Shown here piece after piece: positions 1-6,226 of a stretch of 6,763 nucleotides of DNA; the first letter of the stretch is position 1, and every line of letters starts with the position of its first letter. The notes beneath the pieces were generated by a model. That model saw nothing but the letters and a program-made list of their open reading frames with translations. It did no database searches and was not told where the DNA came from. The stretch spans positions 1 through 6,763 of the forward strand of contig JAUVDF010000051.1 in the NCBI GenBank assembly GCA_030595455.1, given 5' to 3'. The position numbers were made by a program, and so were the translations under genes. The stretch comes from Fidelibacterota bacterium (GTDB taxonomy: Bacteria > Fidelibacterota > UBA8477 > JABMPR01).

Positions 1-318
1 AGTATTTGGCCGGCACTTGAGCTGGGATCGTCAGTTATTTATACACCTGTGTCTACAGATTCAGTCCGGAGATTTTTTATATTGGTAACTGACCCGGTAA
101 CTGAGCGTTCAATCAACTTGGACCTGAGGGCAGAAGGGTCATACTACGACAATGAGATTAATGAGCTTATTCAAACTGCATTAGATGAAGATCGCAACAA
201 TCTTGATTTAATTCTGCGGCCCAATCATACTGGTTTTGATCCAGGTTTTGTGGCAATATCAAAGGATATTTTACAATCTTCGCTTTATGTGAAGGTGGCT
301 TTGGCGGTGCGACCATGA
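1..318 (+). CDS. C-terminal fragment of an unidentified, probably envelope/surface protein (5' truncated)
   Basis: The reading frame is open from the first base of the window to a TGA at 316-318, giving 105 residues of a protein whose start lies outside. A GTG at 49 could be read as a start, but the frame continues upstream without a stop and no Shine-Dalgarno precedes it, so I treat this as a truncated gene. The visible part alternates hydrophobic and polar residues, as in beta-strands, has a helical acidic stretch (NEINELIQTALDEDRNN), and ends in a strand-like VKVALAVRP. There are no cysteines and no membrane segments. The style resembles the C-terminal beta-sandwich of DUF4270- or DNRLRE-like secreted proteins, but this is a weak impression and I cannot name the family. 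The stop overlaps the start of the next gene (ATGA), which suggests translational coupling with the downstream outer-membrane barrel and supports an envelope role. Confidence 0.75.
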   Translation, partial: SIWPALELGSSVIYTPVSTDSVRRFFILVTDPVTERSINLDLRAEGSYYDNEINELIQTALDEDRNNLDLILRPNHTGFDPGFVAISKDILQSSLYVKVALAVRP

Positions 319-1490
319 GAAAACTAATATTCATTCTGCTGGTGTTGAGTGTATCCCTCATGGGGCAATCAGCTTACTATCGTTTAGGCTACGGTGATCT
401 TTATCCGACAACTGACCCCATTGGCAGTAGTTTGGGAAATGGGGCGGTAGCTCTGAAGGATTCAGTGCATGTCACAATTCATAACCCGGCTGCTTTAAAC
501 CATCTGACACGCGTATATTTTGGCGTAGTGTTAGGCTCTGAATTCAGGTCTGTATCAGAATCAATGTCTAACAATACACGACTTGAACAACTCAAGTTTG
601 CAACACCAATTGGTAAAAATATTGGAATGAGTTTTGGGGTTCGTGCCATTTCTGATTTTGTATCCCTGTATGAAGTGGAAACAGTCGATGGGACCTTTTC
701 TGAATCATCAGAAGGTGGTATCTGGGATTATCAATTAGGATTGGGATATGCACCCACTAATAATCTTAGTGTAGGCTTAAAATTGCATCTTTTACATGGA
801 TTCTTAAGGCGAGAAGCCAATGTCGCCACAGATGGTGGTGATATGTACGTTGTGAGAGGCGATATCAGTGGGCGAAGCCTTGAATTGGGCGCGATCTCAC
901 ATTTTGGCGATAAGGTATCTCTGGGGTTAACTCTTGACCTGCCATACAAAACTCCAACCTTTTATGGTGTGGACAGCATAGCTGGATCACTTGAATCGAA
1001 TGAATTCGAGGAAGAACTCTCTGCCTGGCCGACAAGTGTCAAATTAGGCTTGGTTTACCACCACTCAAAAAACACCAAGATTCTGGCAGGAATAGAGCAA
1101 CAGATGTTCCCAGCTAGTGGAACAGATCAAGCCAGAGTATTTGCCTTACCCAGTGGGTGGGAAACAAACCCTGTAGCATCCTTTCAGCTTGCCCTGCAAC
1201 GCATTGCAAGTGATCGGACATCTCGGAATTGGGTGAAGCGTACTGGTTGGCAGGCTGGCTTCTCAGTTAAAAATTATTATTTGGTCTCAAGCACAGAAAC
1301 ATTTATTTACGAATATGCTTTGATCTCAGGCTTAAATCTGGGATTAAGGAATGGAAGAAGTCTATTTGATATTTCCGGAGAATTTGGCTCCAGAGGAGGG
1401 GAAGAAAGTCTTCCCGATGAGCTATTCGCAAGAATAAAGTTCGGAATTCAAGTTAATGACATTTGGTTTAGGAAAGCAAAAAGAAGATGA
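315..1490 (+). CDS. Predicted outer-membrane beta-barrel protein, FadL/PorV-like
   Basis: The product is 391 aa. Residues 1-20 form a Sec signal peptide: basic MRK, a hydrophobic core, then a likely cleavage near LMG-Q or QSA-Y. The mature part opens with a glycine-rich segment (GSSLGNGAVALKDS, about 37-50) and NPAAL at 57-61. This arrangement matches the N-terminal hatch-like region of FadL, PorV and PorQ barrels, where a G-x-A-V-A...D segment precedes W/H-NPAGL. The remainder is a run of amphipathic beta-strands (for example IGMSFGVRAI, LSVGLKLHLL, VSLGLTLDLP, FARIKFGIQV). The end, NDIWFRKAKRR, resembles the terminal strand and basic tail of uncharacterised Bacteroidetes barrels. The start ATG overlaps the preceding stop by 4 nt and has no good Shine-Dalgarno (a distant AAGGTGG lies at 292-298), so coupling is likely. 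The gene for a TPR lipoprotein follows after 10 nt. The substrate is unknown; transport of hydrophobic compounds or a role in secretion are both possible. Confidence 0.8.
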   Translation: MRKLIFILLVLSVSLMGQSAYYRLGYGDLYPTTDPIGSSLGNGAVALKDSVHVTIHNPAALNHLTRVYFGVVLGSEFRSVSESMSNNTRLEQLKFATPIGKNIGMSFGVRAISDFVSLYEVETVDGTFSESSEGGIWDYQLGLGYAPTNNLSVGLKLHLLHGFLRREANVATDGGDMYVVRGDISGRSLELGAISHFGDKVSLGLTLDLPYKTPTFYGVDSIAGSLESNEFEEELSAWPTSVKLGLVYHHSKNTKILAGIEQQMFPASGTDQARVFALPSGWETNPVASFQLALQRIASDRTSRNWVKRTGWQAGFSVKNYYLVSSTETFIYEYALISGLNLGLRNGRSLFDISGEFGSRGGEESLPDELFARIKFGIQVNDIWFRKAKRR

Positions 1491-1495
1491 GGAAG
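1489..1495 (+). promoter_or_regulatory. Strong Shine-Dalgarno that fixes the TPR lipoprotein start
   Basis: GAGGAAG ends 5 nt before the ATG at 1501 and overlaps the TGA stop of the preceding barrel gene (1488-1490). This spacing, together with a signal peptide beginning exactly at 1501, favours 1501 over the in-frame ATG at 1456. The earlier start would add a charged 15-residue tail in front of the signal peptide. Confidence 0.8.
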
Positions 1496-1500
1496 TATTC

Positions 1501-2775
1501 ATGAAATCAAGATCTATTTCAACCCTGTTAATGGGGATAATGTTGTTCACCATGGTAATCTCGGCCTGTATGCCACCACAGGCAACTGCTGAAGAATTAG
1601 CGGCTACTGAGAAAGCCCGTAAGGATTCTGTCCGCAAAGCTAACTCCCGCTACTGCATGAAGCATTTGAGTTTCGCTAATGAATACTATAAGAATAAAGC
1701 TTTTGAGGATGCCCTCTATAACTACCATAAATTATTTGAGTATGAATGTGTTGATGATGCCATGGCCAAAAATGTCTACGTCTATATGGGTAACTCTTAT
1801 CGGGATTTAGATAAGCTTGATTCAGCTATTATCTACTATGACCAAGGTCTTGCAATAATTCCAGATAATAAATATTTATGGGACAGTAAACGATTTGCCC
1901 TTGAAAAACTCGGTGATGATGACGCCGTCCTGCAGACAAAAATCGATATGTATGCCCAATTCCCCGATGATAAAGACCTAGGTGAGCAAATTGCTGAAGA
2001 TTATATCGCTAATGGGATGTATGAAGAAGCTAAAGCCATGGCTGAAGCTCTACTAGCTAATGATCCTGGTAACAAGAATTTGACTAACATCATCCGTGAA
2101 TCAGTTGAAGCCACTGGTGGTGATGTAATCGGTTTCCTCAAAACAGAATATGAAAACAATCCTGGAAATATTTCAAATGCCCAGGAATATGGTCGCGAAT
2201 TGTTAGCAACTGGTGACACACAGATAGCAATTAACGTTCTCGAGGGTATTCTGAAAGACTCTCCTGGAATGACCAACATTATTAAAGTTTTAGTTCAGGC
2301 TTATGGTGAAATTGGCCAGACTAAAGATGTTATCACTATGCTGAAAAAACTTAACACAGCTAATCCTGATGATATTCGAATCTATTTTGATATGACGGAT
2401 GCCTATATCGCGGATGGTCAATTAAAATCAGCTATGACCTGGGCGGGTAAAGCCCTCAATATGGACAAGACCAATGGCCAAGCTTATGCAAATCGGGCTG
2501 CAGTCTACGAAGCTGTTGCGACCAACTGCACCAATGCGGTTCCTGATTTTGATGACAAACTTGTTTTTATGATGGCTTATGAGGACTACCAAACTGCCAA
2601 AGCCAAGGGCTATCACAGAGCCACCAATAAAATTGATTTTCTAAAGGAAGCACGTATTCCACAGAGTGGTGACTGGTTCTTTAACCGTGACGAATATGTT
2701 AAAGCTGGCAAGGCCAAAACAAAAAAAGCGTGTTACACTTGGTTAAATCGCAAAGTTACAGCACCAAAGAATTAG
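1501..2775 (+). CDS. TPR-repeat lipoprotein
   Basis: The product is 424 aa from the ATG at 1501. Residues 1-22 are a type II signal peptide and the lipobox ISAC places the lipidated cysteine at residue 23. The next residue is Met, not Asp, so outer-membrane sorting would be expected under the E. coli rule, if it applies here. A charged linker (about 30-48) leads into tetratricopeptide-like helical pairs at roughly 57-88, 91-123, 160-190, 226-255, 260-290, 294-323 and 327-370. Typical TPR positions are visible in YMGNSYRDLDKLDSAIIYY and AYIADGQLKSAMTWAGKAL. The C-terminal 40 residues leave the TPR pattern and carry aromatic and basic residues with KACYTWL. Further cysteines are at 52, 83, 343 and 411. 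TPR lipoproteins usually scaffold protein complexes in the envelope. Being 10 nt downstream of a barrel gene, it may be the periplasmic partner of that barrel (inference). An upstream in-frame ATG at 1456 is rejected as the start. Confidence 0.88.
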   Translation: MKSRSISTLLMGIMLFTMVISACMPPQATAEELAATEKARKDSVRKANSRYCMKHLSFANEYYKNKAFEDALYNYHKLFEYECVDDAMAKNVYVYMGNSYRDLDKLDSAIIYYDQGLAIIPDNKYLWDSKRFALEKLGDDDAVLQTKIDMYAQFPDDKDLGEQIAEDYIANGMYEEAKAMAEALLANDPGNKNLTNIIRESVEATGGDVIGFLKTEYENNPGNISNAQEYGRELLATGDTQIAINVLEGILKDSPGMTNIIKVLVQAYGEIGQTKDVITMLKKLNTANPDDIRIYFDMTDAYIADGQLKSAMTWAGKALNMDKTNGQAYANRAAVYEAVATNCTNAVPDFDDKLVFMMAYEDYQTAKAKGYHRATNKIDFLKEARIPQSGDWFFNRDEYVKAGKAKTKKACYTWLNRKVTAPKN

Positions 2776-2793
2776 AGCTGATCTGATTTCATA

Positions 2794-3243
2794 ATGAAAA
2801 TTGCGATTGGTTCAGATCATGCTGCTTATGAGGCCAAAGATCGGTTAAAGGTATTTTTGGCGTCAGCGGGTCACCAGATCGTTGATGTAGGCACTGACTC
2901 TACTGAGTCCTGTGATTATCCCGATTATGCAGCAGCAGTCAGTCGGTCTGTGCAGAGTGGAGCCGTAGATAGAGGTGTTCTGATCTGCGGTACCGGTATC
3001 GGAATGTCCATCGCAGCCAATCGGTTTAGCGGTGTCCGGGCAGCCCTTTGCTACACAGAAGAGCTGGCTAGCTTGAGCCGCCTGCATAATGATGCTAATG
3101 TTTTATGCATGGGGGCCAGAACTCAATCTATAGATTCAATGCAAAGCATACTCAAAGTATGGCTGAACACGGATTGGGAAGGTGATCGGCATGCACGACG
3201 TCTGGGCAAGATCGAGATGAATTCAGGGGGAGATAATGCTTAA
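2794..3243 (+). CDS. rpiB: Ribose 5-phosphate isomerase B
   Basis: The 149-aa product is the same length as E. coli RpiB. It interconverts ribulose 5-phosphate and ribose 5-phosphate in the cytosolic pentose phosphate pathway, feeding PRPP and nucleotide synthesis. The RpiB/LacAB family landmarks are all present: [10 protein letters not shown] at 6-15 with Asp8 and His9, DYPDYA at 41-46, and [17 protein letters not shown] at 61-77. The latter carries Cys65, the position of the catalytic base (Cys66 in E. coli), and the GTGIG phosphate/ring-opening loop. [12 protein letters not shown] at 98-109 supplies His98, and [11 protein letters not shown] lies near the C-terminus. The alternative LacA/LacB galactose-6-phosphate isomerase subunits occur as pairs in lac operons, unlike this context. 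The start lies 18 nt after the TPR gene and has no recognisable Shine-Dalgarno. The end overlaps glyA by 8 nt. Confidence 0.96.
   Translation: MKIAIGSDHAAYEAKDRLKVFLASAGHQIVDVGTDSTESCDYPDYAAAVSRSVQSGAVDRGVLICGTGIGMSIAANRFSGVRAALCYTEELASLSRLHNDANVLCMGARTQSIDSMQSILKVWLNTDWEGDRHARRLGKIEMNSGGDNA
3226..3232 (+). promoter_or_regulatory. Shine-Dalgarno of glyA inside the rpiB 3' end
   Basis: A purine run GGGGGAG lies just before the glyA ATG at 3236, inside the last codons of rpiB. The spacing is short (3 nt after the final G), but no competing start is nearby. With the 8-nt overlap this suggests coupled translation of rpiB and glyA. Confidence 0.6.
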
Positions 3244-4534
3244 AGATTTGCAAAACGCTGATCCACAAATCTATGCTTCTATCATGGCCGAACGAGACAG
3301 GGAGAGTAACACCCTGGAACTTATTGCCTCAGAAAATTTTGTTAGCAAAGCCGTACTGCAGGCAGCTGGTAGTGTCATGACCAACAAATATGCTGAAGGC
3401 TACCCTGGAAAACGCTACTATGGTGGTTGTGAAGCGGTTGACACTGCTGAGAATTTGGCAAGAGACCGAGCTAAAGAACTATTTGGTGCTGAATACGCGA
3501 ATGTACAACCTCATTCTGGTAGCCAGGCCAATATGTCAGTCTTTTTCACTCTGGTACAGCCAGGTGACACAGTACTGGGAATGGATTTAGCTCATGGGGG
3601 TCATTTAACCCATGGATCACCAGTAAATTTCTCAGGCAAGTTTTATAATATCGTGGCCTATGGTGTTGATGCTGAGACAGGTCATATTGATTACAATATG
3701 GTTCGGGATCAAGCTCGAAAGCATAAGCCTAAGATGATCATTGCCGGTGGGAGTGCCTACCCCAGACACTATGATTTTAAAGCATTTCGTGAAATAGCAG
3801 ATGAAGTTGGTGCCTTTCTCATGGCAGATGTTGCCCACCCAGCCGGTCTGATTGCTGCAGGTGAGCATCCCAGCCCACTGGCACATTGTCATGTCGTTAC
3901 TTCCACTACGCATAAAACCTTGCGTGGTCCTCGCGGTGGATTAGTGATGATGGGTAAAGATTTTGAGAATCCATTTGGTATCGTTGCTCCTAAGAGTGGA
4001 CGTACCAAAATGATGAGTGAATTACTTGATAGTACGGTTATGCCTGGTATTCAAGGTGGTCCACTTATGCACGTTATTGCTGCGAAGGCCGTAGCCTTCA
4101 AAGAGGCTTTACAGCCAGGTTTTAAGGATTATGCCAAACAGGTTATTGCCAATGCTAAAGTGTTGGGAGAGAGCCTGAGTGAGTATGGCTTTTATCTAAT
4201 CTCAGGTGGAACTGATAACCATTTATTGCTGATTGATCTCACCGATAAGGATATCAGTGGCAAAAAAGCCGAACGGGTGCTGGAAGAAGCTGGCATGACG
4301 ACCAATAAAAATATGGTGCCCTTTGACAAACGCAGCCCCTTTATTACCAGCGGTATCCGAATAGGAACTGCAGCCTTGACCACTCGTGGGTTCAAAGAAT
4401 CTGATATGCGAACTATCGCAGGTTTTATTAACGATGTTATATCTGATCCTGATAATGAAACCGTAATCAGCACGACTCGCGAAAAAGTCAATGAATTGGT
4501 AAAAGGCTTTCCGCATTATACAGATGTTGAGTAG
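3236..4534 (+). CDS. glyA: Serine hydroxymethyltransferase (glycine hydroxymethyltransferase)
   Basis: The 432-aa, PLP-dependent cytosolic enzyme converts serine and tetrahydrofolate to glycine and 5,10-methylene-tetrahydrofolate, the one-carbon donor for thymidylate, purines and methionine. The N-terminal [11 protein letters not shown] (28-38) and [15 protein letters not shown] (50-64) carry Tyr52, Glu54 and the Tyr61/62 pair that match the E. coli active-site residues. The segment [10 protein letters not shown] has Asp198, which pairs with the PLP pyridine nitrogen, and His201. [13 protein letters not shown] holds the Schiff-base Lys227. SGIRIGTAA gives Arg375 for the substrate carboxylate. 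A roughly 12-residue longer segment between about 243 and 265 ([17 protein letters not shown]) is of the type seen in Bacteroidetes-like SHMTs and makes the protein longer than the 417-aa E. coli enzyme. The gene is between rpiB (8-nt overlap) and nrdR (9-nt gap), a recurrent bacterial neighbourhood. No key residue is missing. Confidence 0.97.
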   Translation: MLKDLQNADPQIYASIMAERDRESNTLELIASENFVSKAVLQAAGSVMTNKYAEGYPGKRYYGGCEAVDTAENLARDRAKELFGAEYANVQPHSGSQANMSVFFTLVQPGDTVLGMDLAHGGHLTHGSPVNFSGKFYNIVAYGVDAETGHIDYNMVRDQARKHKPKMIIAGGSAYPRHYDFKAFREIADEVGAFLMADVAHPAGLIAAGEHPSPLAHCHVVTSTTHKTLRGPRGGLVMMGKDFENPFGIVAPKSGRTKMMSELLDSTVMPGIQGGPLMHVIAAKAVAFKEALQPGFKDYAKQVIANAKVLGESLSEYGFYLISGGTDNHLLLIDLTDKDISGKKAERVLEEAGMTTNKNMVPFDKRSPFITSGIRIGTAALTTRGFKESDMRTIAGFINDVISDPDNETVISTTREKVNELVKGFPHYTDVE

Positions 4535-4543
4535 ATTGTATAA

Positions 4544-4987
4544 ATGAATTGCCCTCAATGCCAAAATGAAGACACGCGAGTGATCGATTCGCGACATACG
4601 CAGGATGGTCGAGCTATTCGGCGTAGAAGAGAGTGTGGTAGCTGTTCATTTAGATTTACTACCTATGAATATGTTGAGATCCAACCCCTGCTGGTTATTA
4701 AAAGTAATCAACGGCGGGAACCCTTTGATCGGGATAAAATCCTGAAAAGTATTGCGATTGCCTGTAGTAAAAGACCTGTCAGTAGCGCTCAAATGAGTCA
4801 AACTGTTGATTTAATTCTCCAGGACGTGAATACCTTTGGGTCTTCAGAAGTATATGCTAAAGATATTGGTGAACTGGTTATGAAGCATTTAAAAGATCTC
4901 GATGAGATTGCCTATGTCCGCTTTGCCAGTGTTTATCGAAAATTCGAGGATGTTAAGGAGTTCAGAGCTGAATTGGATGACATATAA
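4544..4987 (+). CDS. nrdR: Transcriptional repressor NrdR
   Basis: The 147-aa product is of usual NrdR length. NrdR is a cytosolic zinc- and ATP/dATP-dependent repressor that binds NrdR boxes in front of ribonucleotide reductase genes. The N-terminal zinc ribbon has Cys3, Cys6, Cys31 and Cys34 (CPQC...CGSC). It is followed by the family signature RFTTYEYVE, with the basic run RRRR at 26-29 used for DNA contact. An ATP-cone domain spans about 47-137 and begins with VIKSNQRREPFDRDKILKSI. The ending YVRFASVYRKFEDVKEF is typical. The start 9 nt after glyA lacks a clear Shine-Dalgarno, but the MNCPQC start is the canonical NrdR N-terminus. No ribonucleotide reductase gene and no convincing NrdR box are in the window, so its targets lie elsewhere. 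Co-location with rpiB and glyA fits a DNA-precursor theme. Confidence 0.96.
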   Translation: MNCPQCQNEDTRVIDSRHTQDGRAIRRRRECGSCSFRFTTYEYVEIQPLLVIKSNQRREPFDRDKILKSIAIACSKRPVSSAQMSQTVDLILQDVNTFGSSEVYAKDIGELVMKHLKDLDEIAYVRFASVYRKFEDVKEFRAELDDI

Positions 4988-5024
4988 GTCATCTATCTGA
5001 TTCTGACCTGTTTATCACGTCACA

Positions 5025-5774
5025 ATGATCACAATTACAAACCTACATAAATCCTTTGGCGACTTGAATGTCCTGAACGGGGTAAGCCTGGACATTAATG
5101 ATGGCCAAAGTGTGGTTGTTATGGGGAAAAGTGGCCAGGGTAAGAGTGTCTTGTTGAAACTCATCACTCGACTGCTATTTCCAGATTCAGGGCAAATAAT
5201 TATAGATGGTGATGATCTGGGGACATTATCGGGGCAAGGCCTGGATAACTGTCGCCTGAAATTTGGTATGCTTTTCCAATCTGCTGCCCTTTTTGATAGT
5301 CTCAATATATGTGACAATGTTGGTATCGGACTTAGAGCTTATAATCGCTACTCAGACTCCGAGATTGATCGAATCACGGCTGATAGCCTTGACCGGGTTG
5401 GTTTAACTGATGTGGGGAGTAAATACCCATCTGAGCTTAGTGGTGGCATGCGGAAAAGGGTCGGTTTAGCGCGGGTTGTTGCCATGAAGCCTAAATATAT
5501 TCTCTATGATGAGCCCACCACAGGGCTGGATCCTGTTACCAGTGCCCAAATCGCCAGGTTGATTAAAGAAATGCAAGATGACCTGAAGGTGACCAGTATT
5601 ATTGTGACTCATGATATACCGACCGGGTTCTTCCTGGCTGATCAAATTGTTTTGCTAGATCAAGGGAACTTTTCTTTTACTGGGAGCGTGGAAGAGATGA
5701 AGAATTCGCAGTTGAGTTCAGTAAAGGATTTTATTAGTGGTTATAATGCAGATGCCGATATAAAGCACAGATAG
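5025..5774 (+). CDS. ABC transporter ATP-binding protein, MlaF/Ttg2A type
   Basis: The 249-aa product is a single nucleotide-binding domain with no membrane segment. Walker A is GKSGQGKS at 34-41 (Lys40), the Q-loop is Gln85 in GMLFQSAALFDSL, and the signature is LSGGM at 138-142 followed by RKRVGLAR. Walker B is YILYDE at 158-163 (Glu163), the D-loop lies in TTGLDP, and the switch histidine is His196 in VTHD. The FQS-x-ALFDSL motif and LSGGM instead of LSGGQ are characteristic of the ATPase partner of MlaE-type permeases. Those permeases move phospholipids or other lipids between membranes with MCE-domain proteins. An in-frame TGA at 5004-5006 excludes a longer N-terminus. The start is 37 nt after nrdR with no clear Shine-Dalgarno. 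No MlaE permease or MlaD/MCE gene is visible on either side, so its partners must be encoded elsewhere. An MlaF-like role is likely, but orthology to mlaF itself is not proven. Confidence 0.9.
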   Translation: MITITNLHKSFGDLNVLNGVSLDINDGQSVVVMGKSGQGKSVLLKLITRLLFPDSGQIIIDGDDLGTLSGQGLDNCRLKFGMLFQSAALFDSLNICDNVGIGLRAYNRYSDSEIDRITADSLDRVGLTDVGSKYPSELSGGMRKRVGLARVVAMKPKYILYDEPTTGLDPVTSAQIARLIKEMQDDLKVTSIIVTHDIPTGFFLADQIVLLDQGNFSFTGSVEEMKNSQLSSVKDFISGYNADADIKHR

Positions 5775-5777
5775 CAT

Positions 5778-6041
5778 ATGAACTATGAGCACTTATACTG
5801 TCCTACATCCAAGCAGGCATTATCCCTATCAGATAAGCCCTTTATGGATACTTTTAGAATATGGGCCAAGGCCAATAAAGTCTGTAATCAGGCTGGTGAT
5901 CCAGTAAGTGAAGATATTGATTCATTTTTAATCGAAGAGCAGCAGAATATTGCTTATCCGATCAGACTTGAAATTCCCCAGCTTTTGCCTCTGTTAGCTA
6001 TCTCACTTGAGGGGCTAAATTATCGAAAATCAGTTGATTAG
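5778..6041 (+). CDS. Trm112-family-like small protein with degenerate zinc site
   Basis: The 87-aa soluble product starts 3 nt after the ABC ATPase stop and is probably co-transcribed and coupled; no Shine-Dalgarno is seen. The N-terminal LYCPTSKQALSL (6-17) aligns by eye with the first zinc knuckle of Trm112/YcaR proteins. The later YPIRLEIPQLLP (60-71) matches the hallmark YPIRDGIPxLL. Classical Trm112 proteins have a four-cysteine zinc site. Here only Cys8 and Cys36 remain: the second knuckle cysteine is Ser11, and the pair before YPIR is absent. Related cysteine-poor members with a longer middle (about residues 18-58) are known in several bacteria, so this is likely an established subfamily rather than a decayed gene. 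Trm112 in eukaryotes and archaea activates methyltransferases; the bacterial role is unclear. The link to the ATPase may be only positional. Confidence 0.72.
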   Translation: MNYEHLYCPTSKQALSLSDKPFMDTFRIWAKANKVCNQAGDPVSEDIDSFLIEEQQNIAYPIRLEIPQLLPLLAISLEGLNYRKSVD

Positions 6042-6061
6042 CGGGTACTTGAAACTATATT
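6034..6061 (+). promoter_or_regulatory. Possible sigma70-like promoter upstream of the porV-like gene
   Basis: TTGATT (6034-6039, overlapping the end of the Trm112-like gene) and TATATT (6056-6061) are separated by 16 nt and resemble -35 and -10 boxes. If used, transcription would start about 155 nt before the porV-like ATG and would have to pass the terminator hairpin. Promoter consensus in this lineage is uncertain and AT-rich gaps give such matches by chance, so this is a weak call. Confidence 0.22.
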
Positions 6062-6116
6062 CGCGAGTTTAAAAGAAGGAGCACTTAATAGAGCATAATT
6101 GTTACTGCGCACGTTA

Positions 6117-6129
6117 GAGGCAAGGCCTC
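6117..6129 (+). other. Small GC-rich hairpin in the porV leader
   Basis: GAGGC (6117-6121) and GCCTC (6125-6129) form a perfect 5-bp stem with an AAG loop, followed by GAAAAA. It lacks a T-run on either strand side needed for a terminator. It may be a leader RNA structure or chance; it is recorded because the surrounding gap otherwise holds little. Confidence 0.3.
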
Positions 6130-6172
6130 GAAAAATGAATAGGAACCAAGTGTTTATCTTTATTAAGTTGAT

Positions 6173-6205
6173 ACCGAATGTATTAAGTACCATTCGGTTT
6201 TTTTT
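6173..6205 (+). terminator. Rho-independent terminator before the porV-like gene
   Basis: ACCGAATG (6173-6180) pairs perfectly with CATTCGGT (6191-6198) around a 10-nt loop and runs directly into eight T residues (6198-6205). The T-run lies only on the + strand side, so the terminator is unidirectional. It would end transcripts from the nrdR-ABC-Trm112 side. It sits only 21 nt before the next start codon, which leaves almost no room for a separate downstream promoter. Confidence 0.85.
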
Positions 6206-6211
6206 ATGAAT

Positions 6212-6217
6212 GAGGAG
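6212..6217 (+). promoter_or_regulatory. Shine-Dalgarno of the porV-like gene
   Basis: GAGGAG lies 9 nt before the ATG at 6227, the expected spacing. It marks this ATG as the start rather than the ATG at 6242 (codon 6), and lies between the terminator T-run and the gene. Confidence 0.8.
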
Positions 6218-6226
6218 TTTGATACA

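Noticed and set aside
49..51. GTG as a start codon for an 89-aa gene
   Set aside because: The frame is open to the window edge, no ribosome site precedes the GTG, and the peptide has no N-terminal character, so a truncated larger gene is more likely.
43..52. ACAC-CT-GTGT near-palindrome resembling half of an NrdR box
   Set aside because: It is only a 10-nt match inside a coding region, lacks the full 16-nt box and the usual paired arrangement, and is far from any reductase gene.
1456..1500. Upstream in-frame ATG for the TPR lipoprotein gene
   Set aside because: It would add a charged 15-residue tail before the signal peptide and lie inside the barrel gene without a Shine-Dalgarno; the 1501 ATG has both a strong site and a proper lipoprotein N-terminus.
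3632..3913. Minus-strand open frame of 93 codons inside glyA
   Set aside because: It is antisense to the SHMT active-site region and has no recognisable features.
4192..4597. Two overlapping minus-strand open frames (99 and 124 codons) across the glyA end
   Set aside because: They lie antisense to a certain gene, have no family-like motifs or ribosome sites, and are shadows of glyA codon structure.
2781..5002. ATCTGATT repeated in the gaps before rpiB (2781-2788) and before the ABC ATPase (4995-5002)
   Set aside because: It is an 8-nt AT-rich match at different distances from the two starts, with no flanking similarity; chance is sufficient.
6135..6208. Small open frame beginning MNRNQVFIF in the porV leader
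   Set aside because: It has no Shine-Dalgarno, runs through the terminator hairpin and T-run, and its composition simply reflects that structure.
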